The notes under the pieces are model-generated. The model was not told the DNA's origin. It searched no databases and saw only the letters and a list, made by a program, of their open reading frames with translations. Below, piece after piece: positions 25,712 through 32,625 of a DNA stretch of 32,759 bases (its first letter is position 1; each line of letters starts with the position of its first letter). The DNA comes from Clostridia bacterium. GTDB lineage: Bacteria > Bacillota > Clostridia > Christensenellales > Aristaeellaceae. The DNA lies in NCBI GenBank assembly GCA_017443295.1, contig JAFSNT010000001.1, positions 1-32,759 of the forward strand, in the 5' to 3' direction. The translations under genes and the position numbers were made by a program.

Positions 25712-27349
25712 ATCCCGTGTCCCCATTTTAACATCACGGTCATCGCCCGTGGGAAGGTGAAGGGCAACTCCGTTATGGGCGCTGCCGCCTACCAATCCGG
25801 CGATAGGCTTTATTCCGAGTATGAACACGAATGGAAATCCGGCGACCATCTGGAAAGGATCGTCCATAAAGAAATCCTGCTGCCGCCTAACGCCCCGGAA
25901 AAATACCGGGACCGGGCGACGCTCTGGAACGCGGTGGATGATGTCGAGACAAAAGCCACAGCCCAGACCGCCCGGCGCATCATCATCGCTTTGCCTAAGG
26001 AATTGACCCGGGACCAAAACATCGACCTGATCCGCAATTACTGCCAAACATCCTTCGTGGATCGCGGTATGATTGCGGATTTTGCTGTTCATGACGACAA
26101 AGAAGGAAATCCACACGCCCATGTTTTATTGACCATGCGATCCTTAAATGAACAAGGAAAGTGGAATCCGAAGACCCGGACGGAATTCGTCCTGGACAAA
26201 AACGGTGAGCGTATCCAAACAGCCAACGGGAAATACAAACGCCGCTGTGTTAGTTGGGATGGCTGGAATGACCGAGGTAATTGTGAAATCTGGCGGCATG
26301 AATGGGAGGCCATGCAGAACGCTGCCTTGGAACAGGCTGGCAGAGCAGAAAGGGTCGATATGCGATCCTACGAGCGGCAGGGAATTGAACTTGTTCCCAC
26401 TGTTCATCTTGGCCCGGCCGCAACCGCTATGGAACGAAAAGGCATCCGCACTGATTTGGGCGATCATAACCGGGCTGTGAAGATTATCAATAGCCTGTTC
26501 GCCGCGATCAAGCGCGCCTTGAAAACCTTTGCGGAATGGCTGAGAGAAATAAATGAAGTTATCAGCGACCATGAGAAGATTGATGATCCTTCTTCTTTTC
26601 CGCTTTATGAGGTGCTGTTCGCCTACTATGACCTGCGGAAAAAGGAGCGCTGGCATTGGAATATCTACGCGCAGAACAAAACGGGCGCAAGGGATTTACA
26701 GACCCTTTCGCGGACAATCATTTTTCTTAAGGAACACAATATCAACACCATCAACGATCTGGCTGTGCTGATGACAAAAACCAGCGATAGAATCGGAGAA
26801 CTGAACGCTGCCAAGAAAACGAAAGAGCAGCGCATACGTGATATTGACGCCATCTTGGAAGCGGATAAGACCATCCGCGAGTTTGGCCCGATTTTGGAGA
26901 AGTACAATGGCATCTTCTTCAAGGACGCAAAAGAAAAATACAGGCAAAAACACACTGATGAGATCGAGAAGGTAAAGACGGCTCAACGGCTGCTTTACAA
27001 ACTGAAAGTCACCCTGCCCATCAACAAGAAAGCGCTCAAAGCCGAATCCTCCCGCCTCCGGGGCGAAGTGGAATCCATGCTGCCGGAACTGGAAACAGTC
27101 AAGGCTGAAATGGATCAGCTTAAAATCTTCCGTTCCCAGGTAAGGAAGGTATTGCCCGAAGCGCTTACGGTCAAGTATGAGGACGGAAAGAAATCCTTTC
27201 AAGATATGTCTGAGGAAATCCATAATAAGGATGAATTGCGTAAGCTGATGGAGGAATCCGCTGAACGCGCGATCCGACATGCAGAGGAACAGCGTCACAT
27301 ACAGCAAGAGCAGCGATATCGACAACAGAAACAGATAGGAGCTTTATGA
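25712..27349 (+). CDS. MobA/MobL-family relaxase (MobQ type)
   Basis: The relaxase nicks oriT and leads the DNA strand into a recipient. The N-terminal domain shows the family motifs CPHFNITVI, VMGAAAYQSGDRLYSEYEHE and the metal-binding GNPHAHVLLTMR (His-Ala-His). A long helical, partly coiled-coil C-terminus follows (about 250-545), rich in Glu, Lys and Arg. The conserved N-terminus IPCPHFNI extends upstream of the first standard start (GTG 25757), and the frame is open back to a stop at 25688. The codon where ATG is expected is ATC (25712), 10 bases after AAGGAGG. Either it starts at ATC or the gene has lost its start. It overlaps the next gene by ATGA. Confidence 0.85.
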   Translation: MPCPHFNITVIARGKVKGNSVMGAAAYQSGDRLYSEYEHEWKSGDHLERIVHKEILLPPNAPEKYRDRATLWNAVDDVETKATAQTARRIIIALPKELTRDQNIDLIRNYCQTSFVDRGMIADFAVHDDKEGNPHAHVLLTMRSLNEQGKWNPKTRTEFVLDKNGERIQTANGKYKRRCVSWDGWNDRGNCEIWRHEWEAMQNAALEQAGRAERVDMRSYERQGIELVPTVHLGPAATAMERKGIRTDLGDHNRAVKIINSLFAAIKRALKTFAEWLREINEVISDHEKIDDPSSFPLYEVLFAYYDLRKKERWHWNIYAQNKTGARDLQTLSRTIIFLKEHNINTINDLAVLMTKTSDRIGELNAAKKTKEQRIRDIDAILEADKTIREFGPILEKYNGIFFKDAKEKYRQKHTDEIEKVKTAQRLLYKLKVTLPINKKALKAESSRLRGEVESMLPELETVKAEMDQLKIFRSQVRKVLPEALTVKYEDGKKSFQDMSEEIHNKDELRKLMEESAERAIRHAEEQRHIQQEQRYRQQKQIGAL

Positions 27350-27744
27350 CCAAACAGGACAATCAAATCATGCGCAGCGCAAAGCTGCTGGTGCAGAAAG
27401 AGTGTGCCAATTATGTCAAGGGCACTTGCTTGCCGGAAGATCACCCTTGCCATGTGATCAATCCGGTTTATACGACGATCCACGACGGCGCTGTGGATTG
27501 TGACTATTTCCTAACCACTGTTCTTCCCTTACAATCCGAACTGAACACAGGCGTATGGCATGAGATTCTCCGGGAGGAAGCTCAGACAGGGGAGGGCTGG
27601 AAAGAGTGCGTCCGCTGTCACAAGCCTTTCATCCCCGGCAGTAACCGTCAGTGCTATTGCGTCGAGTGCGGAGCAGCGGCAAAACAGGCCGGGAACCGGG
27701 AAAAACAGCGCCGCCACCGGGAGCGCCAGAAAACAGTCATGTAA
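27346..27744 (+). CDS. Cys_rich_VLP-domain protein
   Basis: The 132-residue product carries the Cys_rich_VLP signature at about 10-65: CANYVKGTCLPEDHPC, then DCDYFLTTVLPLQSEL. A second cysteine cluster (CVRCHKPFIPGSNRQCYCVE followed by C) forms a likely zinc ribbon at about 88-110, with a basic tail. Such proteins commonly follow the relaxase on Clostridia mobilizable elements; the function is unknown, and DNA binding is inferred from the zinc cluster and basic end. Translation is likely coupled to the relaxase. Confidence 0.85.
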   Translation: MTKQDNQIMRSAKLLVQKECANYVKGTCLPEDHPCHVINPVYTTIHDGAVDCDYFLTTVLPLQSELNTGVWHEILREEAQTGEGWKECVRCHKPFIPGSNRQCYCVECGAAAKQAGNREKQRRHRERQKTVM

Positions 27745-27802
27745 CGTAACCCTTTAGAACGAAAAAAGTCCAGGAATATCAATGTTTCCCGGGTACCCCA
27801 TC

Positions 27803-27838
27803 AGGGCAGGACGATCTATTGACCGTCCTGCCCTTTTT
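27803..27838 (+). terminator. Rho-independent terminator after the relaxase operon
   Basis: An 11-bp perfect stem (27803-27813 with 27824-27834) with a 10-base loop is followed by TTTTC. It lies 58 bases after the Cys_rich_VLP stop and 25 before the next gene. Confidence 0.85.
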
Positions 27839-27862
27839 CATGAATAATAATGGAGGAATCAA

Positions 27863-28126
27863 ATGAAGAAAGAAGAGAAAGAGATTTATCGCCTGGAAGA
27901 CGTGTGGAACTGTTATGATTTTGAAAAAGATGTCGAGGGCTTCTATAAGGCTATGGAACCTTCCATAGAAAACACATCCTTTTATGCCACGGAAGAAGAC
28001 GGCTGCCTGTATTACTACTGCGGCAATACGTGCATTAAGGTTCACGAGCATTTTGCCGACCATGGCAATACCATGAACGATCTGCTTGAGAACGTGATCC
28101 TGTACGCCGCAAAAAAGACAGCCTAA
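27863..28126 (+). CDS. Small TnpW-like protein of the mobile element
   Basis: The 87-residue product has an acidic N-terminus and ends in CIKVHEHFADHGNTMNDLLE then NVILYAAKK. The last 30 residues resemble the end of TnpW-family proteins from Tn4451-type elements, where a short strand is followed by a TMxDLL helix. TnpW has no established function. The ATG is preceded by GGAGG (27852-27856). It stands alone between a terminator and the recombinase promoter. The assignment is tentative; otherwise hypothetical. Confidence 0.5.
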   Translation: MKKEEKEIYRLEDVWNCYDFEKDVEGFYKAMEPSIENTSFYATEEDGCLYYYCGNTCIKVHEHFADHGNTMNDLLENVILYAAKKTA

Positions 28127-28139
28127 GAAATGATGATAC

Positions 28140-28220
28140 CCCACGCTTACGATCTCCTGTACCGCACCCTTGCAGATTGATAGAAGGGATGGTATAATCA
28201 AGGCGTATTGTAAGCGTGGG
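28140..28220. promoter_or_regulatory. Serine recombinase promoter enclosed by an inverted repeat
   Basis: TTGCAG at 28170-28175 and TATAAT at 28193-28198, spaced exactly 17 bp, form a strong sigma-A promoter. It is enclosed by an 11-bp perfect inverted repeat: CCCACGCTTAC at 28140-28150 and its complement at 28210-28220. The outer arm falls near the expected transcript start. The arrangement suggests an operator for autoregulation. The arm sequence recurs at 67-76 near the left end. Confidence 0.7.
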
Positions 28221-28249
28221 TTGTTTCAAACAGAAGGAGGATTTACGTA

Positions 28250-29863
28250 ATGAAACAACCATACAATACCGCACTCTATATGAGGCTCAGCTGCGATGAT
28301 GAGAACTACGGCGACAGTGTCAGCATCGAAACGCAAAGACTTGTATTGACCGCTTTTGCCCGCGAGCAAGGATTCTTCATTGTGGACGAATACGTGGACG
28401 ATGGATGGTCAGGTACGAACTTTGAACGCCCTGGTTTTCAGCGGATGCTGAAAGACATTGAAGATGGCCGCGTAAACTGCGTCGTTGTCAAAGACCTTTC
28501 CCGTTTCGGTCGGGAACACGTGATGATGGGATACTACCTGGAGTTCTACTTTCCGGAGAAGAGAATCCGCTTCATTTCCATCACCGATAACGAGGACACG
28601 GAAAAAGGGCTTTCCGACATTGTGCCGGTGAAGAATCTGTTCAATGAATTTTTCGCACGCGATACAAGCCGGAAGGTCAAAGCCGCCCTTCGTGCCAAGC
28701 ACGCCGCAGGCGAGTTCACCGGCACCCATCCGCGCATAGGATACAAGAAGGACCCGGAACGGAAGAACCGGATCATCATCGACGAGGAAACCCGGTGGAT
28801 CGTGGAAATGATTTTCGATATGGCAGCACATGGGGCCGGATCGAAAAAGATTGCCAAAGAGCTGACAATGCAGAAAGTACCGACTCCCGGCTATCTGGAC
28901 TATCAGCGATACGGCACCTTCGCCAACGCCTATCGGGATGCTCCGCCCGAGAAAACCTATACCTGGACCAGTAACACCGTGAGCAGCATTCTGAAAGATG
29001 AGACTTACATTGGCAATACGATTCATTATCGCATCACCAATGTCTCCTATAAAAGCAAGAAGCACAGAGTTAATTCGCAGGATGTATGGTTCCGGGTGGA
29101 GGGGACACATGAGCCCATTGTTGACAAAGATGAGTTCTGGCAGGTACAGGAGCAGATCACCAATCGCCGCAGACCCATGAAGAATCAAACGATCCAGATT
29201 TTTTCCGGCCTTCTGAAATGCGCTGACTGCGGAAAGCACATGGCGCTGTTCCAAACGACGCAGAAAGTTCCCTATCGCTACTTTAACTGCAATACATACC
29301 GGATGTATGGGAAAAGCGCCGGAGCATGCACTTCTCATGCCATCAGGTATGACGTCCTCTATCAATATGTTCTCAGCCGCATCCAGCATTGGACGTATCA
29401 AGCCCGTCAGGATGACCAGTCATTGCTGGAAAAACTGGTGAACGCCACAAGCCAGGAGCAGAAGGCATCTTCCAGGAAATGGGCCGCCGAGCTGAAAAAG
29501 GCCGAAAAGCGCAAAGAGGAATTGGATCGCCGCTTCATGAAGGTTTACGAGGACTGGACGGATGGACGTATCTCCGAGAGCAATTTCCGGATGCTTTCGC
29601 AGAAGTATCAGGCGGAGCAGCAGGAAACAGAAGCGAAGATCGAACACTTGAAAGCGTCCATCGCGGCAGAGAAGCAGACCGCAGCCGATGCGGAAAAGTG
29701 GATTCGCCTGATCAAGAAGTATGGCACGCCTACCGAATTGACGGCTGAGCTTCTCAATACACTCATAGAAAAAATCCTGATCCATGAGCCTGTCAAAGTG
29801 ATGAAAGGACTCAAAGAACAGGAAATCGAAATCTTTTACCGCTTTGTCGGAAAAATCGACTGA
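28250..29863 (+). CDS. Large serine recombinase (TnpX type, with DUF4368-like C-terminus)
   Basis: The 537-residue site-specific recombinase should excise and insert the element. The N-terminal resolvase domain (about 5-150) has the catalytic serine at position 14 in YMRLSCDDE, plus DGWSGTNFERPGFQRMLKDI and VVVKDLSRFGRE. The recombinase domain (about 175-290) is followed by a zinc ribbon (CADCGKHM...YFNCNTYRMYGKSAGAC) at about 325-365, a coiled coil (about 390-500) and a C-terminal segment typical of TnpX relatives. All catalytic blocks are present, so it is likely functional. The ribosome binding site is AGGAGG at about 28234-28239. The inverted end repeat begins 5 bases after the stop. Confidence 0.95.
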   Translation: MKQPYNTALYMRLSCDDENYGDSVSIETQRLVLTAFAREQGFFIVDEYVDDGWSGTNFERPGFQRMLKDIEDGRVNCVVVKDLSRFGREHVMMGYYLEFYFPEKRIRFISITDNEDTEKGLSDIVPVKNLFNEFFARDTSRKVKAALRAKHAAGEFTGTHPRIGYKKDPERKNRIIIDEETRWIVEMIFDMAAHGAGSKKIAKELTMQKVPTPGYLDYQRYGTFANAYRDAPPEKTYTWTSNTVSSILKDETYIGNTIHYRITNVSYKSKKHRVNSQDVWFRVEGTHEPIVDKDEFWQVQEQITNRRRPMKNQTIQIFSGLLKCADCGKHMALFQTTQKVPYRYFNCNTYRMYGKSAGACTSHAIRYDVLYQYVLSRIQHWTYQARQDDQSLLEKLVNATSQEQKASSRKWAAELKKAEKRKEELDRRFMKVYEDWTDGRISESNFRMLSQKYQAEQQETEAKIEHLKASIAAEKQTAADAEKWIRLIKKYGTPTELTAELLNTLIEKILIHEPVKVMKGLKEQEIEIFYRFVGKID

Positions 29864-29868
29864 CACAA

Positions 29869-29886
29869 TTTTATCGTAAAAGGAGA
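29869..29886 (-). repeat. Right copy of terminal inverted repeat
   Basis: TTTTATCGTAAAA (29869-29881) is the exact reverse complement of 47-59. It lies between the recombinase stop and the fprA terminator and is read as the right attachment half-site. Confidence 0.55.
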
Positions 29887-29887
29887 T

Positions 29888-29927
29888 GGGGGAACCGCTC
29901 TTTGGCCCCCAAAGAGTGGTTTCCCCC
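29888..29927 (-). terminator. Terminator of fprA
   Basis: The arms 29888-29905 and 29909-29927 pair over about 18 bp with one bulge and one G-T pair, around a three-base loop. On the minus strand the hairpin is followed by ATCTCCTTTT. The T run belongs to the putative element end, so an insertion may have replaced the original tract. Confidence 0.7.
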
Positions 29928-29934
29928 AGAAAGA

Positions 29935-31083
29935 TTAGCCTAACAATTCGTTCACCAGGGCGGCAATCTGCGCCTTGTTTTCTTCCTTCACGGTGGATTT
30001 GATGGTCACGACGTTTTCGCAGAGGGCCATATCCTTCATCTGTTCCAAATATGCTTTCATGCACTTGGCGGCCATGGGCGCCCAGGAGCCGTTTTCGATG
30101 AGGGCGACATTGCGCTTCTGGAAGGCCTTGGCTTTCAGGTGCAGCAAAAAGTCTTCCATCTTGGGGAAGAAATTGCCGTCGTAGGTGGAGCAGGCCAGCA
30201 GTAGCTTGTCATATTTGAAGGCTTCAGAAAGGGCGAAGGACATATCGTCCCGGGCCAGATCAACCACCGTCACCTTCACGCCATGCTCTTTGATCAGCTC
30301 CGCCGCCAGCTTGGCGGCCTTTCCGGTGTTGCCGTGGAGGGAGCCATAGGCCACCAGCACGCCCGCTTCCTCGGGGGCATAGCTGCTCCAAACCTGGTAT
30401 TTGCCCAGGTATTCGGATAAATCGCCGATGAGCGCGGGGCCGTGGAGGGGGCAAATCGTCGCGATATCCAGGGCAGCCGCCTTTTTCAGCAGGGTGGTAA
30501 CGGGGGAGCCGTACTTACCCACGATGTTGAAATAATACCGCCGGGCTTCGGGCAGCCAGGGATCGGTTTCCGGGTTGCCGAAGGTGCCGAAGGCGTCAGC
30601 GGAGAACAGCACCTTTTCGCTGCTCTCATAGGAAAGCATCACCTCGGGCCAATGTACCATGGGGGCGGTGATGAATTTCAGGGTGTGTACGCCCAAATTC
30701 AGGGTATCATTTTCTTTCACGGCCACGGCGCGGGCGGCCAGGGCGGCGTCCACGAACTGGGGCAGCATGGAAAGGGCCTTCACGGTCATGACCAGCTTCA
30801 TTTCGGGGTACTTCTCCGCGATGGCCTGGATGCTGCCGCTGTGATCCGGCTCCAGGTGGGCGATCACCAAATAATCCGGCGCTTTGCCGTTCAGGGCCGC
30901 TTCCAGGTTGGCCAGCCATTCTCCGGTCTTCCGCGCGTCCACGGAATCCATCACGGCGATTTTTTCATCAAAAATGACGTAGGAATTGTAGGATACGCCC
31001 GCGGGGACGGCGTACTGCCCCTCGAACAGATCAATATCCTTATCATAAACCCCAACGTATTGAATGGTATCGGAAATCTTCAT
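29935..31083 (-). CDS. fprA: FprA family A-type flavoprotein (flavodiiron protein)
   Basis: The 382-residue cytoplasmic enzyme reduces oxygen to water, or nitric oxide to nitrous oxide, protecting anaerobes. The N-terminal metallo-beta-lactamase-like domain carries the diiron ligands: His76, Glu78, Asp80 and His81 in HLEPDHSGS, His144 in MVHWPE, Asp163 in SADAFGTFG and His214 in CPLHGPAL. The flavodoxin domain (about 240-382) has the FMN loop YGSLHGNTGKAAKL. No rubredoxin domain is attached, so an external electron donor is needed. The start at 31083 follows GGAGGA by 9 bases. An open frame continues upstream antisense to guaA but has no support. Confidence 0.93.
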   Translation of the reverse strand: MKISDTIQYVGVYDKDIDLFEGQYAVPAGVSYNSYVIFDEKIAVMDSVDARKTGEWLANLEAALNGKAPDYLVIAHLEPDHSGSIQAIAEKYPEMKLVMTVKALSMLPQFVDAALAARAVAVKENDTLNLGVHTLKFITAPMVHWPEVMLSYESSEKVLFSADAFGTFGNPETDPWLPEARRYYFNIVGKYGSPVTTLLKKAAALDIATICPLHGPALIGDLSEYLGKYQVWSSYAPEEAGVLVAYGSLHGNTGKAAKLAAELIKEHGVKVTVVDLARDDMSFALSEAFKYDKLLLACSTYDGNFFPKMEDFLLHLKAKAFQKRNVALIENGSWAPMAAKCMKAYLEQMKDMALCENVVTIKSTVKEENKAQIAALVNELLG

Positions 31084-31289
31084 GTATTGCCGTCCTCCTT
31101 CGTCTTTCCGCCTGGCTTTGCCGCCAAACAAAAAAAGTATATCACATTTGGGAGAAAAAGAGAAGTATTTTTCAATATGCGAATGATATTTTTTGATACG
31201 TGAAAAAAGTTCGGAAATACGGCGGAAAAATCGAAAATATTCCGTTATTTTGATTGCGCGGGCGCTTTTTTTATGCAATAATAACGAGG
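31084..31289. promoter_or_regulatory. fprA upstream region
   Basis: On the minus strand, TATACT at 31141-31136 is a candidate -10 element for fprA; the -35 is poor. The AT-rich stretch 31168-31197 includes an imperfect dyad, AATATCATTCGCATATT on the minus strand, that could bind a redox or iron repressor of the PerR/Fur kind. This is speculative. A GC-rich segment followed by seven T (about 31257-31272) looks terminator-like in the plus direction. Confidence 0.35.
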
Positions 31290-31430
31290 CAACCGGCGCG
31301 AAGCGCGGTTGGCCGTCCTGCCGACTCCCGAAGGGAAAGGCGGCAGGCGTTAAGGGATAATGATTAGGAAAACCGAAGGTTTTCCGGGTCGCCGGGCAAG
31401 CGAGCGAAGCGAGTTGCGCAGCACGGCGAC
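31290..31430. other. Four consecutive hairpins with GAA (plus) or UUC (minus) loops
   Basis: Stem-loops lie at 31290-31311, 31317-31347, 31367-31385 (8 bp, perfect) and 31388-31430 (outer 7 bp). Each carries CGAAG at or near its tip on the plus strand, hence CTTCG on the minus strand. The GCGAAGC type of loop is very stable in DNA, and C(UUCG)G is very stable in RNA. It could be a structured RNA on either strand, or a REP-like dispersed repeat. It lies upstream of the guaA promoter proposed here, so it would not be in that mRNA. Confidence 0.65.
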
Positions 31431-31444
31431 AATCATGGTATAAT
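31418..31444 (+). promoter_or_regulatory. Candidate guaA promoter
   Basis: TATAAT at 31439-31444 is preceded by a weak -35 (TTGCGC, 31414-31419, about 19 bp spacing). It would give a leader of about 60 bases. I see no purine riboswitch aptamer in it. Confidence 0.4.
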
Positions 31445-31509
31445 AAAGCCGCTTCCAGGGAACATCCCCGCGAAGGACACAGCCGACGCAACCAAAGGAG
31501 GAATGCGCA

Positions 31510-32490
31510 ATGCAGAATAACGTACGCCCCGAAACCATGGAACGGATCACCACCCCCGCCCTGGCCCAGGCCTTCATTCAGGAACAACTGGCCGCCATCA
31601 AAGCCCAGGTAGGGGATAAGAAGGTGCTGCTGGCCCTGTCCGGCGGCGTGGATTCCTCCGTCGTGGCCGCTCTGCTCATCAAGGCCATCGGCCGGAATCT
31701 GGTCTGCGTACACGTGAACCACGGCCTGCTCCGCAAGGGCGAACCCGAGCAGGTGATCCAGGTGTTCCGCAACGAAATGAACGCCAACCTGATCTACGTG
31801 GACGCGGTGGACCGGTTCCTGGACAAGCTGGCGGGCGTCAGCGATCCCGAACAGAAGCGCAAGATCATCGGCGCGGAATTCATTCGCGTGTTTGAGGAAG
31901 AAGCCCGCAAGCAGGAGGGCATCGAATTCCTGGCCCAGGGCACCATTTATCCCGACATTCTGGAAAGCGGCCCCGTCAAGGCCCACCACAACGTGGGTGG
32001 CCTGCCCGAAGACTTGAAATTTGAGCTGGTGGAGCCTCTCAAGTTCCTCTTTAAGGACGAAGTGCGCGTGGTGGGCCATGAGCTGGGCCTGCCGGACGGC
32101 ATGGTGTACCGTCAGCCCTTCCCCGGCCCGGGCCTCGGCGTGCGCTGCGTGGGCGCCATCACCCGGGACCGCCTGGAAGCCGTTCGCGAAAGCGACGCCA
32201 TCCTGCGGGAAGAATTCAAAAAGAACGGCCTGGAGGGCAGAGTCTGGCAGTATTTCACCATCGTGCCCGATTTCAAAACCGTGGGCGTTAAGGACAATAA
32301 GCGCTGCTTCGAGTGGCCCGTGGTTCTCCGCGCCGTCAATACCCGCGACGCCATGACCGCCACCGTGGAGGACGTGCCCTTCGCTCTCCTCCAGCACATC
32401 ACCCAGCGCATCACCGCCGAAGTCCCCGGCGTCAACCGCGTCCTGTTCGATTTAACGCCCAAGCCCACGGGAACCATCGAGTGGGAATAA
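31510..32490 (+). CDS. guaA: GMP synthase, ATP-pyrophosphatase subunit without glutaminase domain
   Basis: The 326-residue enzyme converts XMP to GMP with ATP and ammonia. The PP-loop SGGVDSS is at residues 44-50. The dimerization domain ends in the conserved PFPGPGLGVRCVGAITRDRL, RAVNTRDAMTA and the C-terminus FDLTPKPTGTIEWE. Typical bacterial GuaA has about 510 residues with an N-terminal class I glutamine amidotransferase. Here that domain is absent: only about 35 residues precede the PP domain, and no glutaminase remnant lies upstream. It is therefore a two-subunit type, with a separate glutaminase elsewhere, or ammonia-dependent. AAAGGAGG (31495-31502) sits 7 bases before the ATG. Confidence 0.93.
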   Translation: MQNNVRPETMERITTPALAQAFIQEQLAAIKAQVGDKKVLLALSGGVDSSVVAALLIKAIGRNLVCVHVNHGLLRKGEPEQVIQVFRNEMNANLIYVDAVDRFLDKLAGVSDPEQKRKIIGAEFIRVFEEEARKQEGIEFLAQGTIYPDILESGPVKAHHNVGGLPEDLKFELVEPLKFLFKDEVRVVGHELGLPDGMVYRQPFPGPGLGVRCVGAITRDRLEAVRESDAILREEFKKNGLEGRVWQYFTIVPDFKTVGVKDNKRCFEWPVVLRAVNTRDAMTATVEDVPFALLQHITQRITAEVPGVNRVLFDLTPKPTGTIEWE

Positions 32491-32511
32491 TGATTTCTAG
32501 AATCCTTTTGT

Positions 32512-32549
32512 CCCGGAAGTGCTGATTTTACCGGCACTTCCGGGTTTTT
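32512..32549 (+). terminator. guaA terminator
   Basis: An 11-bp perfect stem (32512-32522 with 32534-32544), an 11-base loop and TTTTT form a classic intrinsic terminator 22 bases after the guaA stop. Confidence 0.92.
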
Positions 32550-32559
32550 GCGTTTTGGA

Positions 32560-32601
32560 CTGGCTACAAAATGGCTACATTCTCCTGAATTTTGTAGCCA
32601 G
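32560..32601. repeat. 13-bp inverted repeat near the integrase end
   Basis: CTGGCTACAAAAT (32560-32572) and its complement (32589-32601) are perfect inverted repeats with a 16-base spacer; GGCTACA is repeated once more inside. It may be the integrase gene terminator, an arm-type integrase site, or part of an attachment site. Confidence 0.55.
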
Positions 32602-32625
32602 ACCGTTCTTGATGACAAGTACTGC

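Larger units (their letters stand above)
42..29886. mobile_element. Putative integrative mobilizable element carrying a glycan-utilization locus
   Basis: The proposed ends are an inverted repeat: 13 bp perfect at 47-59 and 29869-29881, and 17 of 18 when extended outward to TCTC/GAGA. The right copy starts five bases after the stop of a large serine recombinase, where such elements usually end, and abuts the fprA terminator. The right 8 kb encodes a relaxase, an oriT-like region and accessory proteins, with no type IV secretion genes, so it would be mobilizable rather than self-transmissible. The left 21 kb would be cargo. Inverted arms flanking a core are expected for attP of serine recombinases. 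I could not identify a shared core dinucleotide, and the sugar genes have host-like GC, so a smaller element of about 21.7-29.9 kb remains possible. Confidence 0.45.

Noticed and set aside
31445-31509. Purine riboswitch before guaA
   Set aside because: The leader after the candidate promoter is only about 65 bases and shows none of the conserved aptamer elements.
31084-32397. Upstream extension of the fprA frame giving an 820-residue fusion
   Set aside because: The extra part is antisense to guaA and through a hairpin-rich gap; FprA has its usual length, start and ribosome binding site at 31083.
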